Notes: generated by a model not told the origin, from the sequence alone. 49,910 nucleotides of DNA from PALSA-926 sp964476835 (GCA_964476835.1 CAYZCE010000014.1:1-49910); one strand, 5' to 3'; numbered from the stretch's first letter, positions 26,529 through 35,171 are shown. Made by a program: numbers and translations.

Positions 26529-27560
26529 TCAGGACTTCGGGCCGTCGTTGCCCGGTTTCTTCTTTTTCTTCTTGGTCTCGGCGGCCGGCTGCTTGTCGTT
26601 GGCGGCTTGCAGGTTCATGATGTCCTTTAGCGACATCACCGGCTGCGGCGGCGTCACGTCGGGCACGAGGCCGGTCGGCACGACGGTGGCGGCAAGGTCG
26701 GTGTGGCGCTTGGAATCGTCGAAGAAGATGTCCGCGCCGATGGCCTTGAGCAGCGGCGCTTTGGGCGTCGAGGGGCTGTACTGGCTGGAGCCGCCGAGCA
26801 TATAGGCCGCATCCACGTACTGGTTGCCCCAGTGGTGCAGGGTGTTGAGCGCACGGATCTCGCCGCGCGCGGTGACCATCGAGATGCGCAGGGGGCATTT
26901 GTCCGCCGGGAACAATGCCTTGATGTCGTTGAGCTTGAAGAGCAGCTTGGCGAAGGGGCCGAGCTCCATCGGCAGGTCGCGCAGCGCCTTTTCGTGGTGC
27001 ACGAAGGCGTCGAGGCCGTAGGCGCGGAAGACCTCCTCGGAATTGCCGCCGAAAAGAACCTTGTCGCCGTCGAAAGCGAAGTGCACGTCGGGGCAGCTGT
27101 TGACGTAGCCCGCAGGCGGGTCGTACATCTGCGCGGCGGCGATGCCGGCCTTGAGCGCGGCCTCGACGTTGCCCTTGTTGCTGCCGAGGTAGAGGTCGAT
27201 GTTGAAGGCCTTGAGCACCTCGGGCGCGAATTCGCCCTTGGTCATGATCGCGCGCGGAATGTCGAGGTCGTAGTGGCGGATCGATTCATAGATGCGGTGG
27301 CCGGCTTCGGCGTCGCTTTTGGAGATCAGCACGAATTCGACGCGCGGGGCTTTGTCTGGGTCGTTCAGCGTCATCAGCTTCTGCACGAACTGGAAGAGGG
27401 TGCCGGGTTTGAGCGGCGTTTGCAGGTTGGCCAGCTGGTGGACGCGATAAGCCTCTTCGCCTTGGGTGTCGAAGATCGCCCGTTCCTCGCGCATGTCAAA
27501 GAGCGCGCGGGCGGAAATGCCGATCATCAGCGATGGAACAGGCTTGCTCTCTTCGGCCAC
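26529..27560 (-). CDS. 5'-nucleotidase, cytosolic cN-I type
   Basis: 343-residue cytosolic nucleotidase-like protein. SLMIGISARALFDMREERAIFDTQGEEAYRVHQ, EFVLISKSDAEAGHRIYESI, FNIDLYLGSNKGNVEAALKAGIAAAQM and HFAFDGDKVLFG match the bacterial 5'-nucleotidase family related to animal NT5C1A/B (PF06189). The reaction is dephosphorylation of nucleoside monophosphates. The GTG start has GGGGA about 8 nt upstream. The C-terminus carries a run of six lysines (ETKKKKKKPGNDG), probably disordered. It is divergent from the APH-like genes and ends 3 nt from the AsmA-like gene. Confidence 0.87.
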   Translation of the reverse strand: MAEESKPVPSLMIGISARALFDMREERAIFDTQGEEAYRVHQLANLQTPLKPGTLFQFVQKLMTLNDPDKAPRVEFVLISKSDAEAGHRIYESIRHYDLDIPRAIMTKGEFAPEVLKAFNIDLYLGSNKGNVEAALKAGIAAAQMYDPPAGYVNSCPDVHFAFDGDKVLFGGNSEEVFRAYGLDAFVHHEKALRDLPMELGPFAKLLFKLNDIKALFPADKCPLRISMVTARGEIRALNTLHHWGNQYVDAAYMLGGSSQYSPSTPKAPLLKAIGADIFFDDSKRHTDLAATVVPTGLVPDVTPPQPVMSLKDIMNLQAANDKQPAAETKKKKKKPGNDGPKS

Positions 27561-27594
27561 TCTGAATTTCCCCGTTATATGTCAATGTTTTAGA

Positions 27595-27624
27595 TGTATA
27601 TCACGATGATTCCGCTCGCGTCAA
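27595..27624 (-). promoter_or_regulatory. Candidate promoter of the 5'-nucleotidase gene
   Basis: Minus strand TTGACG (27624-27619), 18-nt spacer, TATACA (27600-27595). Its -35 lies only 7 nt from the -35 of the divergent APH promoter. Confidence 0.4.
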
Positions 27625-27631
27625 TATGGAA

Positions 27632-27660
27632 TTGACAAAAGCCGATAATTTTATTATACA
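27632..27660 (+). promoter_or_regulatory. Strong promoter of the APH-like gene pair, probably leaderless
   Basis: TTGACA (27632-27637), 17-nt spacer, TATACA (27655-27660): the best promoter match in the window. Only 5 nt separate the -10 from the ATG at 27666, so the start codon sits on the expected transcription start and the mRNA would have no ribosome binding site. Confidence 0.7.
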
Positions 27661-27665
27661 TAAAC

Positions 27666-28622
27666 ATGCTCAAAGATCAGTTCAACCGCCTGTCCCAGCC
27701 CGACCGCGCGAAGGTTTCGCGCGTGATCGAGGCCATCATTGCGGAGCGGCCCGACCTGGCCGACAAGATGTTCTACGTGCCCGCGCGCGGCAACAACGCC
27801 TATACGCTGATCGTGGAGGGTGAGGTGTTCAAGGCGCCGAAGCTTCCAAAAGATGTTGCCGTCTTCCGCCGCGAGGTCGCCCTGCAAAAGGCGCTGAGCG
27901 AGGCAGGCGTGGAGGGGATTCCGCCGATGACCTGCTTGGGAAAGCATGCGCTTTTCTACGCGGTCAAGAAGATCGACGGGATGGATTTCGATTATATGTT
28001 CATGCCCGACGACCGCCGGCTGGCGTTCCTCGACGGCGTCGGCCGTGCGCTCGCGCGTGCGGGCAAGGCGTGGCAGGGTGGGCCGACGCCCAAGCGCACG
28101 GACGCGAACGAATATATCCGCAAGGGCCTGCACGTCTGGCGCAAGCCGGAGTTGCGCAAGCATGCCTATGAGATCGCACCCGGGATCGCAGCTCTGATGG
28201 ACGATTACGCGCGGCGCTTCCCGAAACGGCGCGCGGTGCTGGATCACGGCGACCTCCATGAAGGCAACATGCTCGTCGACCGCGCGACCAAGGGTTTCGC
28301 GGCGGTGATCGACTGGGGGCTAGCGCGTGGTACGCACGCGCCGGAGATGGAATTCCACGAATTGTCGACGCGGTGGCTCGGCTTCCCGGAGTTGGCGGTT
28401 GCAGCCTTCACCGGCTATTGCGCTGAAGCGGGCGAACTCTACAAGCCGACCGACATCTGCGTAGTCATGGGCTTTTTCGTGCTGAGCATGTATGCGGGCC
28501 TGTCGGCAGGGTCTCTGAAAGCGGCGGCAAATGACTCCACGCACCGGATCGCGCAGGAGATGGACATCCTCGACCTCCGTCCGCCTTCCAATACGCCCCT
28601 TGCGTCCGGCCTGAAGCCATGA
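27666..28622 (+). CDS. APH/ChoK-fold kinase-like protein 1
   Basis: 318-residue phosphotransferase of the aminoglycoside/choline kinase fold; substrate unknown. Kinase features in order: EVFKAP with a probable ATP-contacting Lys near residue 56, FRREVALQKAL with a possible helix-C Glu, the catalytic loop HGDLHEGN (His194, Asp196, Asn201), and IDWG with the metal-binding Asp216. No ribosome site precedes the ATG. The start is supported by the paralogue, which aligns from the first residues (FNRLSxPxxAK, IIAERPDLAD). The gene overlaps its paralogue by 4 nt. Antibiotic resistance is not implied; many such genes act on small metabolites. Confidence 0.85.
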   Translation: MLKDQFNRLSQPDRAKVSRVIEAIIAERPDLADKMFYVPARGNNAYTLIVEGEVFKAPKLPKDVAVFRREVALQKALSEAGVEGIPPMTCLGKHALFYAVKKIDGMDFDYMFMPDDRRLAFLDGVGRALARAGKAWQGGPTPKRTDANEYIRKGLHVWRKPELRKHAYEIAPGIAALMDDYARRFPKRRAVLDHGDLHEGNMLVDRATKGFAAVIDWGLARGTHAPEMEFHELSTRWLGFPELAVAAFTGYCAEAGELYKPTDICVVMGFFVLSMYAGLSAGSLKAAANDSTHRIAQEMDILDLRPPSNTPLASGLKP

Positions 28623-29605
28623 CGATCAAGGCCGAGTTCAACCGCCTGTCCCGCCCCGCAGACGCGAAACTCGTGCGCCTGATCGACGCCATCATTGCCG
28701 AGCGGCCGGATCTGGCGGATGCCACGTTCGGTGTGCCTGACAAAGGCAATACCGCCCTGACCCTGATCGTGGGGGATGAGGTATTCAAGGCGCCCGCAAA
28801 CTGTCGCCAGATCGGCGCGTTGGCGCGTGAATTCCACCTTCAGGAGTCCTTCACCAAGGCTGGCGTTGCCGGCATCGCGCCTGTGACTTATGTGGGTAAA
28901 AACGCCTGCTTTTACGCCGTGAAAAAGCTGGATGGCGTGCATCCCGCCTTTTGGCGGATGACGAAAGAAGAACGCGCCGCATGCTGGGCGCGTATCGGGC
29001 AGACTATTGCCGATGCGGGACAGGTCGACAAACCGCGTCTGCGCCGCGCTGCCGCCGGAAAGTATGTGGCTGCCGGTGTCGGGATGTGGTTGAACTCGAG
29101 GGGCTTTGCCGCATTGTGGCGTGAAAAAGCGTCTGCCCTCAGCGCGGCGATCGACGACTATGCATGGCGTTTCAGCAAACGCAAATATGCGCTGGCGCAT
29201 GGCGACCTGCATGTGGGGAATATCTTTACCGAAGCGGATAACAAAACCTTCAAGGGGATTATCGATTGGGCGAACGCCTATCATACCCGTGCACCCGAAT
29301 TGGCGTTCAGGGAACTCGGCTTCCAGATCGGCGAGCATATGCCGCATTATGATCCGCCCGAGGCGCTGGCCGCGTTCAAGGGTTTTTGTGCGGCGCAAGA
29401 CGGCGCGTTGTATAAGTCCAGCGACATCATCATCGCCAATGTGCTGAAGAAGATGGGGCTGTATGAGCTGGATAAGAAGCATGACATGGACTGGTGGATC
29501 GATGACACCAACGGCGACGTCAGCGATGATCTTGAGTGCTTGGGGATGACCTTGGATACGTCCGCTGCTACGCCGCGCCGCCGCGCCGGTAATACCCCAA
29601 AATAA
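28619..29605 (+). CDS. APH/ChoK-fold kinase-like protein 2 (tandem paralogue)
   Basis: 328-residue paralogue of the preceding gene, sharing EFNRLSRP, AIIAERPDLAD, EVFKAP, the AVKKLDG strand, HGDLHVGN (His194, Asp196, Asn201) and IDWANA. Both copies keep all catalytic residues, so both are probably active on related substrates. The start overlaps the stop of the first copy (ATGA). The C-terminal tail diverges (DDTNGDVSDDLECLG), and its last 38 nt are also coding on the opposite strand for the RHH protein. Confidence 0.85.
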   Translation: MTIKAEFNRLSRPADAKLVRLIDAIIAERPDLADATFGVPDKGNTALTLIVGDEVFKAPANCRQIGALAREFHLQESFTKAGVAGIAPVTYVGKNACFYAVKKLDGVHPAFWRMTKEERAACWARIGQTIADAGQVDKPRLRRAAAGKYVAAGVGMWLNSRGFAALWREKASALSAAIDDYAWRFSKRKYALAHGDLHVGNIFTEADNKTFKGIIDWANAYHTRAPELAFRELGFQIGEHMPHYDPPEALAAFKGFCAAQDGALYKSSDIIIANVLKKMGLYELDKKHDMDWWIDDTNGDVSDDLECLGMTLDTSAATPRRRAGNTPK

Positions 29606-29792
29606 ACACGCGCAGCGCGCTGGAGAGATTTCCGCTTTGGTCCGTGTCAATCTCGGCGATCAGGGCGTTGACGGATTTGCCTTGCGCCTCCGCAATTTCG
29701 TGCAAAGACTGCCAGAACGGCTCTTCCAGCGTCACGCTGGTGCGGTGGCCGGCGATGGTGACGGAGCGCTTGCGGATCAGCTTGTCGGTCAT
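29568..29792 (-). CDS. Ribbon-helix-helix domain protein
   Basis: 74-residue protein: KRSVTIAGHRTSVTLEEPFWQSLHEIAEAQGKSVNALIAEID reads as a DNA-binding strand followed by two helices, matching the small alphaproteobacterial RHH family (RHH_4 type). It starts in an ATGA overlap with tyrA and is the last gene of the fumC-tyrA-RHH operon. Its 3' end overlaps the convergent kinase-like gene by 38 nt. Target DNA unknown; autoregulation of the operon is possible. Confidence 0.82.
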   Translation of the reverse strand: MTDKLIRKRSVTIAGHRTSVTLEEPFWQSLHEIAEAQGKSVNALIAEIDTDQSGNLSSALRVFILGYYRRGGAA

Positions 29793-30676
29793 GGGTCGAC
29801 CTGCTTCGCCTGGATGACGGCGCGGCGGATGGCGCGGGCGCGGGTGAAGACGTTCTCGAGCTTCGCGCCGTCGCCGGTGCGCACGGCTTTTTGCAGCTCC
29901 GTCAGGTCTTCGTTGAAGTGCTGCAATATTTCCAGCACCGCATCGCGGTTGTTGAGGAAGATATCGCGCCACATGACAGGATCCGACGCCGCGATGCGCG
30001 TGAAGTCGCGGAAGCCGCCGGCGGAATACTTGATGACTTCGGCCTGCGTCGATTGCTCCATGGTGGCGGCGGTATCGACGATGGAATAGGCGATCAGGTG
30101 CGGCAGGTGCGAGGTGATGCCGAGCACGAGGTCGTGGCGTTTCGGCGTCATGATTTCCACCTGCGCGCCGATTGCGCGCCAGAGCCGCGCGACTTTCTCC
30201 GTCGCGGTGGCATCCGTATCGGACAGCGGTGTCAGGATCGACCAGCGGTTCCTGAACAGTTCGGCAAAACCCGCTTCCGGCCCCGAATGCTCGGTGCCGG
30301 CGATGGGGTGGGCGGGAACAAAATGCACGGATGCGGGCAGGTGCGGGGAGACAGCGTCGATGACGGCCTGCTTGACCGAGCCGACATCGGTGACGATGGC
30401 GCCCGGCTTCAGCGCGGCGGAGATGGTTTTCGCCGCGCCCGCGCAAGCACCCACGGGCACGGCGATGATGACGAGGTCGGCGCCTGCCACGGCGGCGGAA
30501 AGGTCGGTCGTGGCGCGCTCGGCCAGCTTTAATTCCAGCACCTTCGCGCAAGCCGCCGTGCTGGCGTCGCCGCAGGAAATCTCGCGCGCAAGGCCGTGCG
30601 TGCGGATCGCGCGCGCGAGCGACGAGCCGATCAGGCCAAAGCCGAGGATGGCGACTTTATCGAAGAGTTCGGTCAC
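29789..30676 (-). CDS. tyrA: Prephenate/arogenate dehydrogenase
   Basis: NAD(P)-dependent dehydrogenase of tyrosine synthesis (TyrA/TyrC type, without a fused chorismate mutase). 295 residues. N-terminal Rossmann motif VAILGFGLIGSS, then TDVGSVKQAV, the substrate-binding FVPAHPIAGTEHSG, and the C-terminal helical part with ITSHLPHLIAYS and SAGGFRDFTRIAASDPVMWRDI. The start is a GTG overlapping the fumC stop as GTGA. Confidence 0.94.
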   Translation of the reverse strand: MTELFDKVAILGFGLIGSSLARAIRTHGLAREISCGDASTAACAKVLELKLAERATTDLSAAVAGADLVIIAVPVGACAGAAKTISAALKPGAIVTDVGSVKQAVIDAVSPHLPASVHFVPAHPIAGTEHSGPEAGFAELFRNRWSILTPLSDTDATATEKVARLWRAIGAQVEIMTPKRHDLVLGITSHLPHLIAYSIVDTAATMEQSTQAEVIKYSAGGFRDFTRIAASDPVMWRDIFLNNRDAVLEILQHFNEDLTELQKAVRTGDGAKLENVFTRARAIRRAVIQAKQVDP

Positions 30677-32067
30677 GAAGGGCCGATCATCTTCTCGGGG
30701 CGCACGGCCTTGTCGAATTCTTCGGCGGTGAGCAGCTTGAGTTCAATGGCGACCTGCTTGAGCGTCTTGTCTTCGTGCAGCGCGGTCTTGGCGATTTTCG
30801 CCGCGTTGTCGTAGCCGATGACGGGGTTGAGCGCGGTGACCAGCATCAGGCTCTCGTTCAGCAGCTTTTCGATGCGGCCCTTGTTGGGTTCGATGCCGAC
30901 GACGCAGTTGTCGGTGAAGCTCTTACTCGCGTCGGCCAGCAGGCGGATGGATTGCAGCAAGTTGTAGATCATCACGGGCTTGAAGACGTTGAGTTCGAAG
31001 TGGCCGTTGGAGCCTGCGACGGAAATCGTCGTGTGGTTGCCGAGCACCTGCGCGCAGACCATCGTCATGGCTTCGGACTGGGGCGGGTTGGCCTTGCCGG
31101 GCATGAGGGAGGAGCCGGGTTCGTTCTCGGGCAAATGGATTTCACCGATGCCGCAGCGCGGGCCGGAGCCGAGCAGGCGGATGTCGTTGGCGATCTTCAT
31201 CAGCGAGCAGGCGAGCGTGTTCATCTCGCCCGAGGCCTCGACCACCGCGTCGTGCGCGGCCATCGCCTCGAACTTGTTTTCGGCGGTGGTGAAGGGGATG
31301 TCGGTGATTTGCGAAACGTGCTTGGCGAAAGCCTCGGCAAAGCCCTTTTTGCAGTTCAGCCCCGTGCCGACGGCGGTGCCGCCTTGCGCGAGCTGGCTGA
31401 GGCGCGGCAGGCACGATTTCACGCGCGCGATGCCGTATTTGATCTGCGTGGCGTAGCCGGAGAATTCTTGGCCCAGCGTGATCGGCGTCGCGTCTTGGAG
31501 GTGCGTGCGGCCGATCTTGATGATGTCCTTGAACTCGACCGACTTCTTTTGCAGCGCGGAGTAGAGATGCTCCAGCGCGGGGATCAGTTCATGATGCACC
31601 TGCTCCATCGCCGCGATATGCATGACGGTGGGGAAGGTGTCGTTCGACGACTGGCCCATGTTGACATGGTCGTTCGGATGCACCGGCTTTTTCGAGCCGA
31701 TGGCACCGCCCAGAATTTCAATCGCGCGGTTGGCGACGACTTCGTTGATGTTCATGTTGGTCTGCGTGCCGGATCCGGTCTGCCACACCACCAGCGGGAA
31801 GTGGTCGTTGAGCGCGCCGTCCATGACTTCCTCGGCGGCCTGCATGATCGCTTCGCCAAGTTTCTTGTCGAGGGCGCCCAATTCCATATTCGCCAGCGCC
31901 GCCGCCTTCTTCTGCACGCCGAGTGCGCGGACGAGGGGCAGGGGCATCTTCTCGGTGCCGATCTTGAAGTTCTCGAACGAGCGCTGCGTCTGCGCGCCCC
32001 AGTACTTGTCGGCGGGCACTTCGACCTCGCCCATGGAGTCGGTTTCGATGCGGGTTTGTGCGGACAT
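30673..32067 (-). CDS. fumC: Class II fumarate hydratase
   Basis: Iron-independent fumarase of the TCA cycle. 464 residues. RIETDSMGEVEVPADKYWGAQTQRS at the N-terminus, THLQDATPITLGQEFSGY, and the lyase-family signature GSSLMPGKANPPQSE. I chose the ATG at 32067 (MSAQTRIETDSMG) because it has GAGG 6 nt upstream and matches the family start; an in-frame ATG 45 nt earlier adds no conserved sequence. First gene of the minus-strand operon with tyrA and the RHH gene. Confidence 0.97.
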   Translation of the reverse strand: MSAQTRIETDSMGEVEVPADKYWGAQTQRSFENFKIGTEKMPLPLVRALGVQKKAAALANMELGALDKKLGEAIMQAAEEVMDGALNDHFPLVVWQTGSGTQTNMNINEVVANRAIEILGGAIGSKKPVHPNDHVNMGQSSNDTFPTVMHIAAMEQVHHELIPALEHLYSALQKKSVEFKDIIKIGRTHLQDATPITLGQEFSGYATQIKYGIARVKSCLPRLSQLAQGGTAVGTGLNCKKGFAEAFAKHVSQITDIPFTTAENKFEAMAAHDAVVEASGEMNTLACSLMKIANDIRLLGSGPRCGIGEIHLPENEPGSSLMPGKANPPQSEAMTMVCAQVLGNHTTISVAGSNGHFELNVFKPVMIYNLLQSIRLLADASKSFTDNCVVGIEPNKGRIEKLLNESLMLVTALNPVIGYDNAAKIAKTALHEDKTLKQVAIELKLLTAEEFDKAVRPEKMIGPS

Positions 32068-32180
32068 GGGGAGCCTCGGGGGATGGGGGTTGAACGCGCC
32101 TATTCTGTGCAAAAAACCTTCTCAAAGCAACGGTATTCGGGCATTATATTGCCTGTCAATTTAGCATAAGGTGGCACCCC
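32068..32180. promoter_or_regulatory. Divergent fumC / valS promoter region
   Basis: 113 nt between divergent starts, locally AT-rich at 32140-32170. A TATAAT hexamer on the minus strand (32148-32143) could be the fumC -10, and the overlapping TATATT (32145-32150) on the plus strand a valS -10. No matching -35 is convincing on either strand. Confidence 0.35.
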
Positions 32181-34673
32181 ATGACCGCTCCTGAAAACAA
32201 GGCATACGACCCCAAGGCGTCCGAGGAAAAATGGCGCCAATACTGGCTCGACCGCAAGACCTATGCGTGGGACAGCAAGGGCACCCGCGCCGAAAACTTC
32301 ATCGTCGACACCCCGCCGCCGACGATTTCCGGCCACCTGCACATGGGCCACATCTACAGCTACACGCAAACCGACGTCATCGCGCGTTTCATGCGCATGG
32401 CGGGCAAGAACGTGTTTTATCCCGTAGGCTGGGACGACAACGGCCTGCCGACCGAGCGCCTCGTCGAAAAAATGAAGGGCATCCGCGCCGCCGACATGTC
32501 GCGCGAGGATTTCATCCGCGTCTGCCACGAAGTGGTGAACGAGAGCGAGAAGGACTACCGCGCGCTGTTCCGCTCCATCGCGTTGTCGGTCGATTGGGAT
32601 CAGGAATACCAGACCATCGACGACAACTCGCGCAAACTGTCGCAGATGTCGGTGCTCGACCTGTTCGCCAAGGGCGAACTGTATCGCCAGCCGCAGCCGA
32701 CCTTGTGGGACATCGCCGACCAGACCGCGCTCGCGCAGGCCGAAGTCGCCGAGAAGGAATCTCCCGGCACGATGTGGAATATTCCTTTCACCTGCGCCGA
32801 TGGCAGCGAGATCGAGATTGCCACCACGCGCCCCGAGCTGCTCGGCGCCTGCGTCGCGCTGATGGTGTGCGAGAAGCATAAACACCTCGTCGGCCAAAAG
32901 GTCACCACGCCGCTCTATGGCGTGCAAGTGCCGGTTATTTTCGACGAGAAGGTCGATCCCGACAAAGGCACCGGCGCGGTCATGTGCTGCACCTTCGGCG
33001 ACGTCACCGACATTGAATGGTGGCGTACGCATAAATTGCCGACGCGCATCATCATCGACAATGTTGGACGGTTGACCGATGATCGCGTGCCGGAACTGAA
33101 GGGCCTCAAGATCAACGCCGCCAAGGCGAAGATTATCGAGATCATGAAGGAGAAGGGGCTTGTCCGCTCCGAAGTCGCCGTGCAGCGCATGGTGCCCTGC
33201 GCCGAGCGCAGCGGCGCGCCGCTCGAAATCATCGTCACGCCGCAGTGGTTCGTGAAGGTGCTCGACAAGAAGGCCGACCTGATCGCGCAAGGCAAGAAGA
33301 TCAAGTGGTATCCCGAATACATGCGCGTCCGTTTCGAGCAGTGGACGGAGAACCTGAAGTGGGACTGGTGCATCAGCCGCCAGCGCTATTTCGGCGTGCC
33401 GCTGCCGTTCTGGTACTCGAAGCGCGCGGGCGAGGAAGGCAAGATCATCCCCGCCGACCCGTCGCAGCTGCCCGTCAACCCGCTGGTTGATCTGCCCAAG
33501 GGTTACACCCGCGATGAAGTGACCGGCGAAGCCGACGTGATGGATACATGGGCGACCAGCTCGATCACGCCGCAGCTGTCGTCGAAGGGTATCACGAAGG
33601 AACTGACGCTCGACCCCGACCGCCACGCGAAGCTCTACCCCGCGCATATCCGCCCGCAGGCGCATGAAATCATCCGTACTTGGGCCTTCTACACGATTTT
33701 GAAATCGTGGCTGCATGAAAAGAGCGTGCCGTGGGAAACCATCGCGCTTTCCGGCTGGTGCCTGGCTGAAGACCGCTCCAAGATGTCGAAGTCCAAGGGC
33801 AACGTCGTGCGCCCCGAGCAGCTGATCGAGGACAACAGCGCCGACGTTGTGCGCTATTGGACGGCCACCTCGCGCCTCGGTCTCGATACCGCGATGGATC
33901 CCAACACCTTCAAGATCGGCCGCAAGCTGCAAAACAAGCTGTGGAACGCGGCGAAGTTCGTGACGCTGCAGGTCAGCGGCTTTAGCCCGAAGGCGCCGAC
34001 GCTCGCGGCCTCCAAGGCCGACGTCATCGCGCCGCTCGATCTGTGGATCTCCACGCGCCTGCAAGAAACCATCGCCAAGGCGACCGAGCATTACCTTGCG
34101 TACGACTACGCCGACGCCCTGCGCGTCTGCGAGGAATTCTTCTGGAAGGATTTCTGCGACAATTACCTCGAGCTTGTGAAGGCACGCGCCTATGACGAGG
34201 CGAACAAGGACCCGAAGGGCAAGCTCTCGGCCCAGACCACGCTGTACTTCGTGCTCGAAGCCGTGTTGCGCCTGTTTGCGCCCGTCATGCCGTATATCAC
34301 GGAAGAACTCTATAGCACGCTCTATCCCGCGCAGTGGAAGAAAGCCGGATCCATCCACGCGCGTGGCTTCTGGCCGAACAGCGCGGATTACATCACCGAC
34401 GCCGGCGCGGCCGGCGAGGGGGCGACGGTTGTCAACCTGCTGGCCGCCGTCCGCAAGGCCAAGAGCGTCGCCAACGTCTCGATCAAGACGCAGGCGACCC
34501 GCTTCGTCGTCATCGGCGCGAATGCGCTGTCGGCCTCGGCGCAGCAGGACCTTGCCGCCGCCGCCACGACGCCGCTGCCGGAATTTGCCGCGGCTGCGGT
34601 CGACGGCCTGGCGACGATCGACGGCGACGACGGCGTGCTGAAGGTGCAGCTCGCGTTGGTCACTGCCGAATGA
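32181..34673 (+). CDS. valS: Valyl-tRNA synthetase, archaeal-like type
   Basis: Charges tRNA-Val; editing-capable class Ia synthetase. 830 residues. Catalytic HMGH (54-57) and KMSKS (534-538) are intact. The segment after HxGH reads YPVGWDDNGLPTERLVEK, the archaeal-type ValRS pattern, where the common bacterial enzyme has a GTDHAGIATQ-type segment. The protein is about 120 residues shorter than E. coli ValRS (951) and lacks an evident C-terminal coiled coil, consistent with this type. I recall the same type in Rickettsia. Ribosome site AAGGTGG. Its stop overlaps the next gene (ATGA). Confidence 0.96.
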   Translation: MTAPENKAYDPKASEEKWRQYWLDRKTYAWDSKGTRAENFIVDTPPPTISGHLHMGHIYSYTQTDVIARFMRMAGKNVFYPVGWDDNGLPTERLVEKMKGIRAADMSREDFIRVCHEVVNESEKDYRALFRSIALSVDWDQEYQTIDDNSRKLSQMSVLDLFAKGELYRQPQPTLWDIADQTALAQAEVAEKESPGTMWNIPFTCADGSEIEIATTRPELLGACVALMVCEKHKHLVGQKVTTPLYGVQVPVIFDEKVDPDKGTGAVMCCTFGDVTDIEWWRTHKLPTRIIIDNVGRLTDDRVPELKGLKINAAKAKIIEIMKEKGLVRSEVAVQRMVPCAERSGAPLEIIVTPQWFVKVLDKKADLIAQGKKIKWYPEYMRVRFEQWTENLKWDWCISRQRYFGVPLPFWYSKRAGEEGKIIPADPSQLPVNPLVDLPKGYTRDEVTGEADVMDTWATSSITPQLSSKGITKELTLDPDRHAKLYPAHIRPQAHEIIRTWAFYTILKSWLHEKSVPWETIALSGWCLAEDRSKMSKSKGNVVRPEQLIEDNSADVVRYWTATSRLGLDTAMDPNTFKIGRKLQNKLWNAAKFVTLQVSGFSPKAPTLAASKADVIAPLDLWISTRLQETIAKATEHYLAYDYADALRVCEEFFWKDFCDNYLELVKARAYDEANKDPKGKLSAQTTLYFVLEAVLRLFAPVMPYITEELYSTLYPAQWKKAGSIHARGFWPNSADYITDAGAAGEGATVVNLLAAVRKAKSVANVSIKTQATRFVVIGANALSASAQQDLAAAATTPLPEFAAAAVDGLATIDGDDGVLKVQLALVTAE

Positions 34674-35170
34674 TCGAAATCAAGGCACCGCACGACTACA
34701 GTGGCCACTCGGGCACGCCCTCGGTCTTCCTCGCGGGCAGCATCGAGATGGGCGCGGCGATCGACTGGCAGAAGAAAGTCGCGGCCGGGCTTTCCGGCCT
34801 TGACGTGCTGGTGCTGAATCCGCGCCGCGATAACTGGGATTCCAGCTGGAAACAGTCCATCGACAACCCGCAATTCAGCCAGCAGGTAAAGTGGGAGCTG
34901 GACGCCCTCGACTTCGCCGACATCATCGTCGTCTATTACTGCGTGGACACCAAGGCGCCGATCACCCTGCTGGAGCTCGGCCTCCACGCCGCGACCGAGC
35001 CTGAAAAGATGATCGTCTGCTGCCCCGAAGGCTTCTGGCGCAAGGGCAACGTCGACATCGTCTGCGCGCGCTACGGCGTGACGCAGGTGGCGGACCTCGA
35101 CGGCGTGATCGAAGCCGTCTGCCTCCGCGTCAACCGCCACCACCGCGACAACGGCAGCCTGCGGGCTTGA
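34670..35170 (+). CDS. Nucleoside 2-deoxyribosyltransferase-like protein
   Basis: 166-residue protein of the Nuc_deoxyri_tr2-like group. SVFLAGSIEMGAAIDWQKKV, VLNPRRDNWDSSW, QVKWELDALDFADIIVVYYCVDTKAPITLLELGL. The last stretch contains the conserved Glu (LLELGL) that acts as nucleophile in deoxyribosyltransferases. The start is fixed by an ATGA overlap with valS. Likely roles are nucleoside salvage or hydrolysis of modified nucleosides; the substrate cannot be told. It ends 1 nt before the convergent coaD stop. Confidence 0.8.
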   Translation: MIEIKAPHDYSGHSGTPSVFLAGSIEMGAAIDWQKKVAAGLSGLDVLVLNPRRDNWDSSWKQSIDNPQFSQQVKWELDALDFADIIVVYYCVDTKAPITLLELGLHAATEPEKMIVCCPEGFWRKGNVDIVCARYGVTQVADLDGVIEAVCLRVNRHHRDNGSLRA

Positions 35171-35171
35171 A

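Noticed and set aside
27666..29605. Aminoglycoside resistance
   Set aside because: The fold is shared by many metabolite kinases, and nothing in the sequence or context indicates antibiotics.
32100..34358. 752-residue open frame antisense to valS
   Set aside because: Same reason: an antisense shadow of a clear gene, with no ribosome site or domain.
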